This document shows positions 47,344 through 57,915 of a DNA stretch of 64,000 nt, piece by piece. Position 1 is the stretch's first letter. Each line of letters starts with the position of its first letter. A model generated the notes under the pieces. The model saw only the letters and a program-made list of their open reading frames with translations, was not told the DNA's origin and made no database searches. Source of the DNA: Steroidobacteraceae bacterium (GTDB lineage: Bacteria > Pseudomonadota > Gammaproteobacteria > Steroidobacterales > Steroidobacteraceae); assembly GCA_025451845.1 (NCBI GenBank), contig JANWJS010000037.1, positions 186,001-250,000 of the forward strand, given 5' to 3'. The position numbers and the translations under genes were made by a program.

Positions 47344-47421
47344 TCACACGTCCACGCGCGGGCGGCGCTGGCCCGTGACACGCCGCGGAGCAGCGAGTAC
47401 GATTACCGTACCGGCAGCTCC

Positions 47422-48297
47422 GTGTCGCACGTGCAGATCGTGTTGAATCCCAAAGCGTCTCCCAGGGGGTCGCGTCCGTTGATCGCGCCGCGTACCCCCG
47501 CGGCGGGCGATCCGGATGAAGGCCTCTACCGCGGCGGCGACCCTGACTTCATGACTTCGCTCGCGCGCGGGCTGCACGTGATCCGCGCCTTCTCGGGGGT
47601 CGACCGGCGGCTCACCATCGCCGATGTCAGCCGCGCCAGCGGGCTCACGCGCGCCGTGGTGCGCCGCTGCCTCTACACCCTGCGGGAGCTCGGCTACGCC
47701 GCGACCGACGGCCGCACCTTCAGTCTGCAGCCGCGAATCCTCAATCTGGGCTACGCCTACCTCTCGACGGCCGCCCTGCCCATCGCCGCGCAACCGGTCC
47801 TGGAAGAGCTGAGCGGGCAACTGAGCGAAGCCACTTCGGTTGCCGTGTTCGATGATGGCGCCGTGGTTTACGTGGCGCGCGCGGCCACGCGGCGCATCAT
47901 GGCGGTCAATCTCGGTGTCGGCAGCCGCCTGCCCGCCTACTGCACGTCGCTCGGACGCGTGCTCCTCGCCGCAATGCCGCCGGAGCAGGCCACGGGGGAG
48001 CTGGCGAAAATCGAGCTCGTGGCGCACACCCGCTTCACCGTGACCTCGCGCCGTCGCATCGAGGAGATCCTGGCCGAGACGCGGGCCGAAGGCTTCGCCG
48101 TGAACGACCAGGAGCTCGAGATCGGGCTGCGCGCGATCGCCGTACCGGTGAGAAACGTCGTCGGCGCCACCGTGGCGGCGATGAACATCAGCGCACAGGC
48201 TTCACGGGTCACGCGGCGGGAGCTCCTCGATAAGAGCCTGCCGCTCCTCAGGGTGGCCGCCGAGCGCCTCGGCCACCAACTTGCCCCCTCGCGTTAG
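47422..48297 (+). CDS. IclR-family transcriptional regulator (PcaR/PobR type)
   Basis: 291 residues from a GTG; a later ATG at 47551 (MTSLARG) would give a shorter protein that still keeps the helix-turn-helix, so the start is uncertain. N-terminal winged HTH (residues about 50-105; LTIADVSRASGLTRAVVRRCLYTLRELGYA) and the C-terminal IclR effector domain (about 120-285; YVARAATRRIMAVNLGVGSRLPAYCTSLGRVLLA, AIAVPVRN). The YCTSLGRVLLA motif is typical of the beta-ketoadipate pathway regulators PcaR, PcaU and PobR, but no aromatic-degradation genes are adjacent, so its targets are elsewhere or it is repurposed. Confidence 0.93.
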   Translation: MSHVQIVLNPKASPRGSRPLIAPRTPAAGDPDEGLYRGGDPDFMTSLARGLHVIRAFSGVDRRLTIADVSRASGLTRAVVRRCLYTLRELGYAATDGRTFSLQPRILNLGYAYLSTAALPIAAQPVLEELSGQLSEATSVAVFDDGAVVYVARAATRRIMAVNLGVGSRLPAYCTSLGRVLLAAMPPEQATGELAKIELVAHTRFTVTSRRRIEEILAETRAEGFAVNDQELEIGLRAIAVPVRNVVGATVAAMNISAQASRVTRRELLDKSLPLLRVAAERLGHQLAPSR

Positions 48298-48314
48298 TCC
48301 GGGAGCGAGCCAAC

Positions 48315-48809
48315 ATGCAGCTGCTCGATGCCGCGGAACACGACTTGGCGGGCCTCGTCGCGATTTACAATGAGGTCATCGCGACTTCGACCGCGGTCTA
48401 CTCCTCGACTCCCGTCACAGTGGAGGATCGCCGGCAATGGTGGCGCGCGCGTGTCGCGGCCGGCTTCCCGGTTCTGGTCGCGCGGGATGAGTCGGGCATC
48501 GCCGGATTTTCGACCTTTGGGGAATTCAGGACCTGGCCCGGGTACCGCTTCACGGTGGAGCACACCGTGCACGTCCGGGCCGACCGGCGCGGCAGCGGTG
48601 TCGGCACGAAACTGGTGGAGGCGCTGTTTCCGCGCGCTGCCGCCCTGGGCAAGCACATGATGATCGCGGGCGTGGATGCCGCGAATACCGCTTCGATCCG
48701 TTTTCACGAGCGCCTCGGCTTCGCGCAGGCCGGCTGCCTGCGCGAGGTCGGGCACAAGTTCGACCGCTGGCTCGACCTTGTGTTCCTGCAGCGCCGGATC
48801 GGCGCGTAG
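48315..48809 (+). CDS. GNAT N-acetyltransferase, phosphinothricin acetyltransferase-like
   Basis: 164 residues. The PAT/YncA-type GNAT fold is evident: IYNEVIATSTAVYSSTPVTVEDR at the N-terminus, FSTFGEFRTWPGYRFTVEHTVHV, then the acetyl-CoA loop VRADRRGSGVGTKLVEAL (motif A) and RFHERLGFAQAGCLREVGHKFDRWLDLVFLQ. Members acetylate phosphinothricin, methionine sulfoximine or related amino acids. It starts 18 bases after the IclR stop and is followed by the rhomboid gene 10 bases after its own stop, which makes a probable three-gene unit. Confidence 0.93.
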   Translation: MQLLDAAEHDLAGLVAIYNEVIATSTAVYSSTPVTVEDRRQWWRARVAAGFPVLVARDESGIAGFSTFGEFRTWPGYRFTVEHTVHVRADRRGSGVGTKLVEALFPRAAALGKHMMIAGVDAANTASIRFHERLGFAQAGCLREVGHKFDRWLDLVFLQRRIGA

Positions 48810-48818
48810 ACTCCGCGG

Positions 48819-49427
48819 ATGTTCTCGAAGCTCACGCCGGCCACGCGGGCCATCATCCTCGTCAACGTGCTCGTCTTCATCGTCGAGCTGCTGCTGCCGC
48901 GGTACAACTGGGGCCTGTTCGCGCTGCAGCCCCTGGCGACCCCGGATCAGGCCTTCCGGATCTGGCAGCTGGTGACCTACGCCTTTCTGCATGGCGGCAT
49001 CGAGCACATCTTCTTCAACATGTTCGCGCTCTACGTGTTCGGCCCGGCGCTCGAGAGTTACTGGGGTGCGCGCCGCTTCCTCGGATACTATTTCGTGTGT
49101 GTCATCGCGGCAGGGCTGACACAGCTCGCGGTGGGCTACGCCATGGGCGGGGGCGAGCCTACCATTGGCGCCTCCGGCGGCATTTTCGGGATTTTGTTCG
49201 CGTTCGCGCTGCTGTTCCCGCGCGCCCGGCTCCTCCTCTATTTCGCCATTCCCGTGCCCGCCTGGCTCTTCGTCGCGGGCTACGCGGTACTCGAGCTCTT
49301 CTTCGGCGTCACCGGCAGGCAGGCGAGCGTCGCGCATTTCGCGCACCTCGGCGGAATGCTCGGCGGCGCACTGATGATGCTCTACTGGCGGCTGCGCTCC
49401 CATCGCGGCGGCTGGCGGCCCACCTGA
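48819..49427 (+). CDS. rhomboid family intramembrane serine protease
   Basis: 202 residues with six membrane helices. The catalytic dyad is present: GASGG with Ser119 and His176 in AHLGG. The HGGIEHIFFNMFALYVFG motif on helix 2 supplies the oxyanion His and Asn. It is a compact bacterial six-helix rhomboid without an extra helix or a cytoplasmic domain. The substrate is not known. A related soluble neighbour is not seen; it follows the GNAT gene and precedes the Gld-like ABC system by 55 bases. Confidence 0.94.
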   Translation: MFSKLTPATRAIILVNVLVFIVELLLPRYNWGLFALQPLATPDQAFRIWQLVTYAFLHGGIEHIFFNMFALYVFGPALESYWGARRFLGYYFVCVIAAGLTQLAVGYAMGGGEPTIGASGGIFGILFAFALLFPRARLLLYFAIPVPAWLFVAGYAVLELFFGVTGRQASVAHFAHLGGMLGGALMMLYWRLRSHRGGWRPT

Positions 49428-49482
49428 ACGGAACTTTTTTCGATTGCCTGCATCTACCGCAACCTCGGAGGTAGGCACACCC

Positions 49483-50406
<924 letters not shown>

Positions 50407-50426
50407 CGACTCACACCGGGGGCGCC

Positions 50427-51161
50427 ATGCGCAACGTGGGCATCATTCTGCGCCGCGAGCTCGCGAGCTATTTCGCGACACCGCTCGCTTATGTCTTCAT
50501 CCTGATCTTCCTCGTGCTGGCCAACGCCTTCACGTTCTATCTCGGCGGCTTCTACGAGCGCGGCCAGGCGGACCTGGAGCCATTCTTCGCCTTCCATCCG
50601 TGGCTCTATCTCTTCCTCATTCCGGCCCTCTCCATGAAGCTCTGGGCCGAGGAGCGCAAGTCCGGCAGCATCGAGCTGCTGATGACCCAGCCGGTGAAGC
50701 TCTGGGAAGCCGTGCTCGGCAAGTACTTCGCGGCCTGGCTCTTCACCGCGCTCGCCCTGGCGCTCACCTTCCCCATCTGGATCACCGTCAATTTTCTCGG
50801 CAAGCCCGACAACGGCACGATCGTGGCCGGCTATCTCGGCAGCCTGCTTCTCGCCGGCGGCTTTCTCGCGGTCGGCTCCTGCATGTCGGCGTTGACGCGC
50901 AACCAGGTCGTGGCCTTCATCCTCGGCGTCGCGGTCTGCTTCGCGTTCCTCCTCGCCGGTTACCCGATGGTGGTGAATGCGTTCCAGAGCTGGGCGCCGC
51001 AGGCGCTCGTCGGCGCGATCGCCTCGCTCTCCTTCCTCAGCCATTTCGAGTCGATCTCCAAAGGCGTGATCGAGGCGCGCGATCTTCTCTACTTCGCCAT
51101 GCTGATCGGCTTTTTCCTCTTTACCACCGCGGTCGCCCTCGACCTGCGCAAGGCGGACTAG
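50427..51161 (+). CDS. ABC-2 family permease (GldF-like)
   Basis: 244 residues with six membrane helices; the LASYFATPLAYVFILIFLVLANAFTFYLGG start and KLWAEERKSGSIELLMTQPVKLWEAVLGKY motif mark the GldF-type ABC-2 family. No large periplasmic domain is inserted. In Bacteroidetes GldAFG is linked to gliding motility, but homologues are widespread in non-gliding proteobacteria, where the cargo is unknown. It is 20 bases after the ATPase and 9 bases before the GldG-like gene. Confidence 0.92.
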   Translation: MRNVGIILRRELASYFATPLAYVFILIFLVLANAFTFYLGGFYERGQADLEPFFAFHPWLYLFLIPALSMKLWAEERKSGSIELLMTQPVKLWEAVLGKYFAAWLFTALALALTFPIWITVNFLGKPDNGTIVAGYLGSLLLAGGFLAVGSCMSALTRNQVVAFILGVAVCFAFLLAGYPMVVNAFQSWAPQALVGAIASLSFLSHFESISKGVIEARDLLYFAMLIGFFLFTTAVALDLRKAD

Positions 51162-51170
51162 GAGCGCCCC

Positions 51171-53063
51171 ATGACGAAACGCTCGACACTCGGCTGGGGC
51201 GCGGTAGCGGCGCTGGCGCTCACCTTCATCGGCCTCACGATCGTCTTCAACTACTCCCTGGCGGGCTGGCAGCTCGATCTGACCCAAAACCGCCTCTACA
51301 CCGTCTCGCCGGGCACGGACCGGATCCTGCAGGGCATCAAGGAGCCCATCGACCTCTATTTCTTCTACTCGGCCAACACTGCGCAATCCATCCCGCAGAT
51401 CCGCCCCTATGGCCAGCGCGTGCACGACTTTCTCGCAGAGCTGGCGCAGCGCTCGGACGGCATGATCCACCTGCACGTCATCGATCCGCAGCCCTACTCG
51501 GTGGACGAGGATCGCGCCACGGCGCTCGGCGTCACCGGCACGGCCATCAACGACGCCGGCACCAAGTTCTTCTTCGGCCTCGCGGGCACCAACTCGACCA
51601 ACGGCCGGCAGGCAATCCCTTTCTTCGATCCGAACAAGCAGCGTTTCCTCGAGTATGACGTCACCAAGCTCATCTACCAGCTCGCGCATCCCGCGAAGCC
51701 GGTGGTTGCCTGGCTCTCAACGCTGCCCATGACGGGGGGCTTCGACCCGCAGACCGGTCAGATGCGCCAGCCCTGGGTGATCTACTCGCAGGCGCAGCAG
51801 CTCTTCGATGTGCGCCCGCTGCAGCCAACCGCAACCTCCATCGGCCCTGACGTGCGCGTGCTCGTCCTGGTCGATCCGAAGAACCTGTCGCCCGCCACGC
51901 AGTTCGCAATCGATCAATACGCGCTGCGCGGCGGTCACATCCTCGCCTTCGTCGATCCGGTAGCCGAGTCGGATCAGTCGGGGGGCAATCCGATGCAGTC
52001 GATGGGCGCCGACCGCGCCTCGCACCTGGAAAAGCTCCTGTCCGCCTGGGATGTCGACTTCAATCCGGGCGAAGTGGTCGCAGACCGCGGCCACGCGCTC
52101 ACCGTGGCCGCGCGCGAGGGACAGCCCCCCGTCGAGCACCTGGGGATCCTGGGCCTCGATGGCAGCTCCCTGTCGCAGAACGACGTCATCACCTCGGGCC
52201 TCTCCAACATCAACGTCGCCACCGCGGGCTTCCTGACACCCGCCAAAGGCGCGACGACCCGGTTCGAGCCGCTGATACAGTCGAGCACGGATGCCGAGCC
52301 GATGGCAGCGCAGCGGTTTGCGACGCTGTTGGATCCATCCACGCTGTTGAACGGCTTCAGGCCCACCGGCCAGCGCTATACCGTCGCCGCCCGCATCACG
52401 GGGATGGTGAAGACGGCGTTCCCCGACGGTCCGCCCCACGGCGTCACGTTGCCTGCCGGTCAGCGCGACCTGCAGACGTCAGTCAAGCCGCTTCATCTGG
52501 TCGTCTTCGCCGATACCGACCTGCTGTCCGACTACCTCTGGGTGCACGAGGAGCAGCTCTTCGGTCAGAACATCACGCAAGCCTGGGCAAGTAATGGGGA
52601 TCTGGTGCTGAACGCCCTCGACAACCTTGCCGGCAGCTCGGACCTCATCAGCGTCCGCGGCCGCGCGGGTTTCACCCGCCCCTTCGTGCGTGTCGATGCA
52701 CTGCGGCGGGCAGCCGACGGTCGCTTCCACGCCCAGGAGCAGCAGCTGCAGCAGGAGCTGCAGCAGACGGAGCAGCAGCTGACCTTGTTGCAATCCAAGC
52801 GCAATGACAAATCCGCGCTGATCCTGACGCCCGCGCAGGAGCAGGAGATCACACACTTCGAAGCGGAGAAGCTCGACATCCGCAAGCAGCTGCGCGCCGT
52901 GCAGGCAGGCCTCGTCAGCGACATCGACAAGCTGGGCACGGAGCTCAAGTGTGTAGACATCATCGTGATGCCGGCCCTCTTCGCGCTCGCGGCGCTCCTC
53001 ATCGCCGGGCTGCGCCGCCGGCGTCCCGCCGCCGTACCGAATGAGAAGGACAACCTCCGATGA
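51171..53063 (+). CDS. GldG-like ABC-type transport auxiliary protein
   Basis: 630 residues. An N-terminal membrane helix (about 8-30), a large periplasmic or extracytoplasmic region (about 30-600), and a C-terminal membrane helix (about 603-622; VMPALFALAALLIAGL) give the GldG topology. The sequence LDLTQNRLYTVSPGTDRILQGIKEPIDLYFFYS near the N-terminus is a family hallmark. Before the last helix lies a glutamine-rich coiled coil (residues about 520-580; QQLQQELQQTEQQLTLLQSK). The stop overlaps the start of the DUF4340 gene (ATGA), so they are coupled. The exported cargo is unknown. Confidence 0.92.
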   Translation: MTKRSTLGWGAVAALALTFIGLTIVFNYSLAGWQLDLTQNRLYTVSPGTDRILQGIKEPIDLYFFYSANTAQSIPQIRPYGQRVHDFLAELAQRSDGMIHLHVIDPQPYSVDEDRATALGVTGTAINDAGTKFFFGLAGTNSTNGRQAIPFFDPNKQRFLEYDVTKLIYQLAHPAKPVVAWLSTLPMTGGFDPQTGQMRQPWVIYSQAQQLFDVRPLQPTATSIGPDVRVLVLVDPKNLSPATQFAIDQYALRGGHILAFVDPVAESDQSGGNPMQSMGADRASHLEKLLSAWDVDFNPGEVVADRGHALTVAAREGQPPVEHLGILGLDGSSLSQNDVITSGLSNINVATAGFLTPAKGATTRFEPLIQSSTDAEPMAAQRFATLLDPSTLLNGFRPTGQRYTVAARITGMVKTAFPDGPPHGVTLPAGQRDLQTSVKPLHLVVFADTDLLSDYLWVHEEQLFGQNITQAWASNGDLVLNALDNLAGSSDLISVRGRAGFTRPFVRVDALRRAADGRFHAQEQQLQQELQQTEQQLTLLQSKRNDKSALILTPAQEQEITHFEAEKLDIRKQLRAVQAGLVSDIDKLGTELKCVDIIVMPALFALAALLIAGLRRRRPAAVPNEKDNLR

Positions 53064-54103
53064 CCGTACGCCGTGTCACGCTCCTATTCGCCATCGGCAT
53101 CGTCATCATTGCGCTCGCCGCCTGGGTGTCGAGCCGCAGCCAGACGGGCGGCGACTCGATTGCGGGCACCACCGTCCTCCCCGGCCTCGAGAGCTCGCTC
53201 AACGGGGTCACCCGGATCCGCATCACCAAGGCCGACCGCACGGCGGCGACTCTCAACCGGCAGGCAAGCCATTGGGTCGTCGGCGAGCGCGGCTATCCGG
53301 CCGACTCCGGCAAGCTGCGCAAGCTCCTGCTCGATCTCGGATCGTTGCAGGCCGTGCAGCGCAAGACGAGCATCGCGCGCAACTATTCCGTCCTCGGCGT
53401 CGAGGATGTGACCCAACCCAAGGCCACAGGCGCGCGCATCGACATCATCTCCCCCGGCAAAACCTGGTCACTGATCGTCGGCAGCTCCGTGGATGGCAAC
53501 AATTGCTACGTACGGGTCGTCGACTCCGCGCAGAGCCTGCTCGCAAGCCCTCTGATCCTCGTCGATGCGGACCCGAAACTCTGGCTCGACCCGGCAATCC
53601 TCGACGTCGCGCAGAGCCGGGTGAGTGAGATCGAGCAGCAGCCGGCCAAGGGCCGCGGGTTTACGGTCTCACGTGAGAAGAAGACGCAGGCCGACTTCAC
53701 CGTCCAGGGCATTCCGCGCGGCCGCGTGCTGACCGGCGCCGACGCCGCCGATTCGATGGGCAGCGCTCTTTCCGCCCTCACGCTCACCGACGTGCGCAAG
53801 GCCACTTCCCCGCCGCCGGGAACCGGCCTCGCCCACGCCGTCTTCCAGACCTTCGACGGTCTGGAAATCGAAGTGAGCGGCTATCAGCAGGCGAGCACCG
53901 GCTACATCGACGTCATGGCGCGTGCGACCGGCAAATCCGCCGCCGCCGAGGCGCAGCAAATCAACTCTCGCGTGCGAGGCTGGGACTACGAGATCCCCGA
54001 CTACCGCTACGACGAGATTTTCCAGTCGCTCGACGGGCTGCTGAAACCCCTTCCCGTGAAGAAGGCGCGCACGCACGCACTATCTGGCCCGCGCAAGAAG
54101 TAA
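53060..54103 (+). CDS. DUF4340 domain-containing protein
   Basis: 347 residues. N-terminal membrane anchor (LLFAIGIVIIALAAWVSS), then an extracytoplasmic beta-rich DUF4340 region: VTRIRITKADRTAATLNRQASHWVV, YPADSGKLRKLLLDLGSLQAVQRKT and SWSLIVGSSVDGNNCYVR-like strands. The DUF4340 protein is usually encoded right after GldG-like genes; its role is unknown. The frame overlaps the GldG-like gene by four bases and the end of the convergent lptG gene by 24 bases. Confidence 0.9.
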   Translation: MTVRRVTLLFAIGIVIIALAAWVSSRSQTGGDSIAGTTVLPGLESSLNGVTRIRITKADRTAATLNRQASHWVVGERGYPADSGKLRKLLLDLGSLQAVQRKTSIARNYSVLGVEDVTQPKATGARIDIISPGKTWSLIVGSSVDGNNCYVRVVDSAQSLLASPLILVDADPKLWLDPAILDVAQSRVSEIEQQPAKGRGFTVSREKKTQADFTVQGIPRGRVLTGADAADSMGSALSALTLTDVRKATSPPPGTGLAHAVFQTFDGLEIEVSGYQQASTGYIDVMARATGKSAAAEAQQINSRVRGWDYEIPDYRYDEIFQSLDGLLKPLPVKKARTHALSGPRKK

Positions 54104-55147
54104 CAGACTCACGGTGGCGAGCAGCGCGGTCGGCAGCCAGGCGAGTACCACCGGATCGAGATTGAAAACGTTCGCGCCGCTCTGGATCAGCCGCTCCAGC
54201 AGAAAGAACGCGAGTCCGATCACCACTCCCAGCGAGGCGCGTGTTCCCGCCCCCGCGGACCGCATCGACCCCAGAACGAAGGGAATGGCGAGCAGCACGG
54301 CAAACGCTATCGCCACCGTCCGCGCGATCTTCGACCAGAACGCGAAGAGATACTGGCGCGCGTCCAGCGAATTGGCGTTGTAATAGCCGATGACCTGCCA
54401 CAGCGCCCGCAGCGTCAACTGCTCCGGATCCTGCACCGCCAGCCCCAGGAACCCCGCCGTGACATTGGACTGCAGCAGCTTCCCGCCCGGCGGGGTGGTC
54501 ATCACCCCATCAGTCGTGAAGCGCGACTCGGTGTAGCCGCCTAGAAGCCACTTGCGCTGTCCCGCGGCCGTCGCGTTCGCCGCGTGCCCGATCGACACCA
54601 GCGTGTGCTGCGGCGAGAGCTGGAACACTTGCATGCCGACGAACTGCCGCGACCCGGATTGCCGCGCGACGTTTAGGATGAGATCGCCGTCCCGTACCCA
54701 GGCTCCGGTGCCCCCGCCGAATCCCACGCTGTTGTATTGAGTGAACGCCTTCTGTTGGTTTGCCGCCTCCTGCAGCTGCGGCGCCACGAACTCCCCGATG
54801 GCCGCCTCGAACGCGATGAGGAAAGCCGCGGCGATGAGAGCCGTGCCCGCGAGGCGCGCCACCGATACGCCGGTGGCACGGATCACGGTGACTTCGCTGC
54901 CGCGGGCGAGCTGACTGAAGCCGATGAGTGAGCCGATGAGCGCGGTGATCGGCAGCAGCTGATAGACCTGCTGCGGCAGGTTGAGGAGGGTGTACCAGAG
55001 CGCGTCCGCCACGGTGTAGTGACCGATCCCGATGTCACTCTGTTGGGTGAAGAAGACGAAGAGGCCGCCGAGGACGAGCAGCACCACCATCACCAGCAGG
55101 ACTGCACCGAGCAGGGTGCGCACGATGTAACGGTCCAGAATGCTCAT
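54080..55147 (-). CDS. lptG: LPS export ABC transporter permease LptG
   Basis: 355 residues. LptG/YjgQ permease with six membrane helices in two groups (about 10-110 and 270-350) around a beta-jellyroll periplasmic domain. The LDRYIVRTLLGAVLLVM start and GSEVTVIRATGVSVARLA cytoplasmic loop are typical. With LptF and LptB it extracts lipopolysaccharide from the inner membrane, consistent with a Gram-negative envelope. It starts within the lptF stop (ATGA overlap). Its last 24 bases overlap the DUF4340 gene tail-to-tail. Confidence 0.96.
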   Translation of the reverse strand: MSILDRYIVRTLLGAVLLVMVVLLVLGGLFVFFTQQSDIGIGHYTVADALWYTLLNLPQQVYQLLPITALIGSLIGFSQLARGSEVTVIRATGVSVARLAGTALIAAAFLIAFEAAIGEFVAPQLQEAANQQKAFTQYNSVGFGGGTGAWVRDGDLILNVARQSGSRQFVGMQVFQLSPQHTLVSIGHAANATAAGQRKWLLGGYTESRFTTDGVMTTPPGGKLLQSNVTAGFLGLAVQDPEQLTLRALWQVIGYYNANSLDARQYLFAFWSKIARTVAIAFAVLLAIPFVLGSMRSAGAGTRASLGVVIGLAFFLLERLIQSGANVFNLDPVVLAWLPTALLATVSLLLLARAR

Positions 55148-56241
55148 GCCGAACCCGCGAAACGGTAACGCAACCGTTGCACGGCCTGCGGCGCGAAGAT
55201 CACCCCCAGGGCGAGCAGCAGGACGGCGGCGTGCACCCACCAGAGGCCGAGCGCGACGGGAATCGCGCCATGCGCGATCCACGCCTGACCGGCGGAGATC
55301 AGGTTCGAATAGACGATATAGACCACGAGCGCGAGCCATACGCGCGCATAGCGGCCCTGGCGAGGCCTCAGGCGCGCAAGCGGCACCGCGAGCACCGTCA
55401 GGACGATGCACATCAGCGGCATCGAGATCCGCCACTGCAGCATCGCTTGCCGCTTCGGGTCGGCGGAAGCGAGCAGTGCCGCGGTAGGTTGCGCGTCGAG
55501 ATCGGTAATCACCCCCGTCGCCGGGGGCAGCCGTACCGGGATGGTGAGCTCCGCAAAGGAGGGCATGGCGCGGAACTGCGCGCTGCCGGGCACGCCCTCG
55601 AAGCGCTGCCCATCGAAGAGCTGGATCGCTTGGCTCGAGCCGTCCGGAGCGACGCTTTGGACCGCACGCCGCGCCAGGGTCACCTCCACTATTGATCCCT
55701 GATTGCGTTCCACGAAGACGTTCCCCAGCGTGCCGCCGGGCTCGACCCGCTCGGCATAGACGACCGCGGTACCGCCCGCGAACGCGCGGAAGGTCCCCGG
55801 CTGCAGAGGCGCGAACTGCCCGGCCCGTGCTGCCTGGTCGCGCAGGGTGAGCGCCTGCGCCGTAGCGCCCGGCGAGACGAGCAAGGTGAGCGCGCCAAGA
55901 CCGACCGCCAGCACGACACCGAGGCCGATCACGCCGCCATAGAGCGCGGCCGGCCGCAAGCCGCAGGCAAAGGCGGCGGCGAGCTCGCTGTCGTGATAGA
56001 GCCTCCCGAGGGCGAGGATGATCCCGAGCAGCAGCCCGAAGGGAACGAGGAAGCTCAGGTACTGCAGCATCCCGAGATAGATGAGCTCGAGCACCACGCT
56101 CTCGGGAAACTGGCTCGCCGCGGCGCGCTCGAGCACGGCGGCCACCTGATTGGCGAGCAGAATGACGAGCAGCACGCCCATCACCACGATCCAGGCGGTG
56201 ATGACTTCGCGCAGAATGTAGCGTCCTAGGATTTTTCCCAA
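55144..56241 (-). CDS. lptF: LPS export ABC transporter permease LptF
   Basis: 365 residues. LptF/YjgP permease: LGRYILREVITAWIVVMGVLLVILLANQ at the N-terminus, SFLVPFGLLLGIILALGRLYHDSELAAAFACG as the coupling region near 60-95, a periplasmic beta domain, and three C-terminal helices. It is the first gene of the lptFG operon and divergent from pepA across 165 bases, the same order as in most gammaproteobacteria. Confidence 0.96.
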   Translation of the reverse strand: MGKILGRYILREVITAWIVVMGVLLVILLANQVAAVLERAAASQFPESVVLELIYLGMLQYLSFLVPFGLLLGIILALGRLYHDSELAAAFACGLRPAALYGGVIGLGVVLAVGLGALTLLVSPGATAQALTLRDQAARAGQFAPLQPGTFRAFAGGTAVVYAERVEPGGTLGNVFVERNQGSIVEVTLARRAVQSVAPDGSSQAIQLFDGQRFEGVPGSAQFRAMPSFAELTIPVRLPPATGVITDLDAQPTAALLASADPKRQAMLQWRISMPLMCIVLTVLAVPLARLRPRQGRYARVWLALVVYIVYSNLISAGQAWIAHGAIPVALGLWWVHAAVLLLALGVIFAPQAVQRLRYRFAGSA

Positions 56242-56366
56242 CCGATGGCCTGCCGTGACTTTCCCCGCCGGACCGCCGGTGGGTTAGACTAAAATATTAC
56301 GGTAAAGCAGGCGGTTGCGCGCCTCAATGGTGCACGACCGCGAAACCGAAAAATACTCCGGCGCTC

Positions 56367-56386
56367 GGTGCCGGCACTCCGGCACC
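56367..56386 (+). promoter_or_regulatory. GC-rich hairpin in the pepA 5' leader
   Basis: GGTGCCGG-CACT-CCGGCACC is a perfect 8-bp stem with a four-base loop, 20 bases upstream of the pepA ATG. An AT-rich block TAGACTAAAATATTAC near 56285-56300 is the probable shared promoter area of pepA and lptF. The hairpin could influence pepA translation; no attenuator-type leader peptide was found. Confidence 0.35.
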
Positions 56387-56406
56387 GCCGGCACGGGGAT
56401 ATTGCG

Positions 56407-57897
56407 ATGCGATTTGAGACCTGGAGCAAGGGGATAGCCACGCTCGAAGTGGATTGCCTCGTCGTCGGCGTCTACGACGAAGGGGAGCTGAGCGAGGAGG
56501 CGCGCGCCGTCGACTCGGCGTGCGGCGGACGGCTGAAGAAGCTGCTGGCCCGCGGCGATTTTCCCGGCAAGCCTGCAGAGACGCTGCTGCTCGCCGACCT
56601 GCCGGGCCTCCGCGCCACGCGCGTGCTGCTCGCGGGCCTGGGCGGGAAGAAAAGCTTCGGCCGCAAAACCTGGCGCAAGGCCTGGGCAGCAGCGGTCGCG
56701 GCGCTATCGAGGACCGGCATCGAGAGTGCCGCGGTGGCGCTCACGAGGCCCGACGCGAAGGAGCTCGATGATTACTATTTCGGCCGCGCCGTGGCGGAGA
56801 TCGCCGCCTCCGGGCTGTATCGGATCAACGACCTCAAGAGCGGCAAGAAGCCCAAGGCCCCCCGCTTCGCTCGGGTGCTGGCAGGCCCCGTGCCGAAGAG
56901 CGCTGCAGCAGCGGTCAGCCGCGGGCTCGCGCATGGCGCGGCCATCGCCGAAGCCTGCAAAGTCCAGCGCGACCTCGCGAATCTGCCCGGCAACGTGTGC
57001 ACGCCCCTGTTTCTCGCGGAAGAGGCGCGCGCGCTCGCCAAGCGCTACCGCTCGTTGCGGGTGCGCGTGCTCGATGAGCCGGCAATCCGCCGCGAGAAAA
57101 TGGGCTGTCTGCTGGCGGTCTCCCAGGGCAGCGCGCAGCCGCCGCGATTCCTGGTGATCGAGCACGGCGGCTCGGGCGCTGCCCATCCCGTGGTCCTCGT
57201 CGGCAAGGGCGTGACATTCGACACCGGCGGCATTTCCCTCAAGGATCCGCCGGCCATGGACGAGATGAAATTCGACATGAGCGGCGCGGCGGCGGTAATC
57301 GCTTCGCTGACCCTCGCCGCGGCGCTCGATCTGCCGCTGCGTGTCGTGGGGCTCGTCGCCGCCGTCGAGAACATGCCGGACGGCAAGGCGGTCAAGCCCG
57401 GTGACATCGCCACCAGCGCCTCGGGGCAGACCGTGGAGATTCTCAACACCGACGCCGAGGGCCGGCTGATCCTCTGCGATGCGCTGCACTACGCGCGCCG
57501 CTTCCAGCCCGCGGCCGTCGTGGACATTGCGACACTGACTGGCGCGTGCGTCGTGGCGCTCGGACATCATCACTCCGGCGCGATGGGCAATGATGAAGAG
57601 CTCGTCGCCGAGCTCGTCGCGGCAGGAGTGCGCGCCGACGATCGTGCCTGGCCGTTGCCGGTCACGGAGGAATACGCGGAACAGCTCAAGAGCAATTTCG
57701 CGGACTTCGCCAATATCGGCGGCCGGGACGGTGGCGCCATCACCGCCGCGGCATTCCTCGGGAAGTTCACACAGGGGCTGAAATGGGCGCATCTGGACGT
57801 CGCGGGCACCGCCTACCAGGGCGGTGCGCAGAAGGGCAGCACTGGGCGTCCGACCCCGCTTCTCGCGGATTTCCTCATCCGGCGCGCCGGGCTCTGA
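56407..57897 (+). CDS. pepA: leucyl aminopeptidase PepA
   Basis: 496 residues from MRFETWS. M17 family cytosolic aminopeptidase, a hexameric two-metal enzyme that trims N-terminal residues. The signature NTDAEGRL is at residues 347-354. VLVGKGVTFDTGGISLKDP (with metal-binding Lys and Asp), MKFDMSGAAAVI and the TGACVVALG loop complete the active site. In E. coli PepA also binds DNA as a transcription factor and Xer accessory protein; whether this holds here cannot be read. The order pepA-holC-valS is characteristic of gammaproteobacteria. Confidence 0.97.
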   Translation: MRFETWSKGIATLEVDCLVVGVYDEGELSEEARAVDSACGGRLKKLLARGDFPGKPAETLLLADLPGLRATRVLLAGLGGKKSFGRKTWRKAWAAAVAALSRTGIESAAVALTRPDAKELDDYYFGRAVAEIAASGLYRINDLKSGKKPKAPRFARVLAGPVPKSAAAAVSRGLAHGAAIAEACKVQRDLANLPGNVCTPLFLAEEARALAKRYRSLRVRVLDEPAIRREKMGCLLAVSQGSAQPPRFLVIEHGGSGAAHPVVLVGKGVTFDTGGISLKDPPAMDEMKFDMSGAAAVIASLTLAAALDLPLRVVGLVAAVENMPDGKAVKPGDIATSASGQTVEILNTDAEGRLILCDALHYARRFQPAAVVDIATLTGACVVALGHHHSGAMGNDEELVAELVAAGVRADDRAWPLPVTEEYAEQLKSNFADFANIGGRDGGAITAAAFLGKFTQGLKWAHLDVAGTAYQGGAQKGSTGRPTPLLADFLIRRAGL

Positions 57898-57915
57898 CGC
57901 GCCACGGCGTGAGTC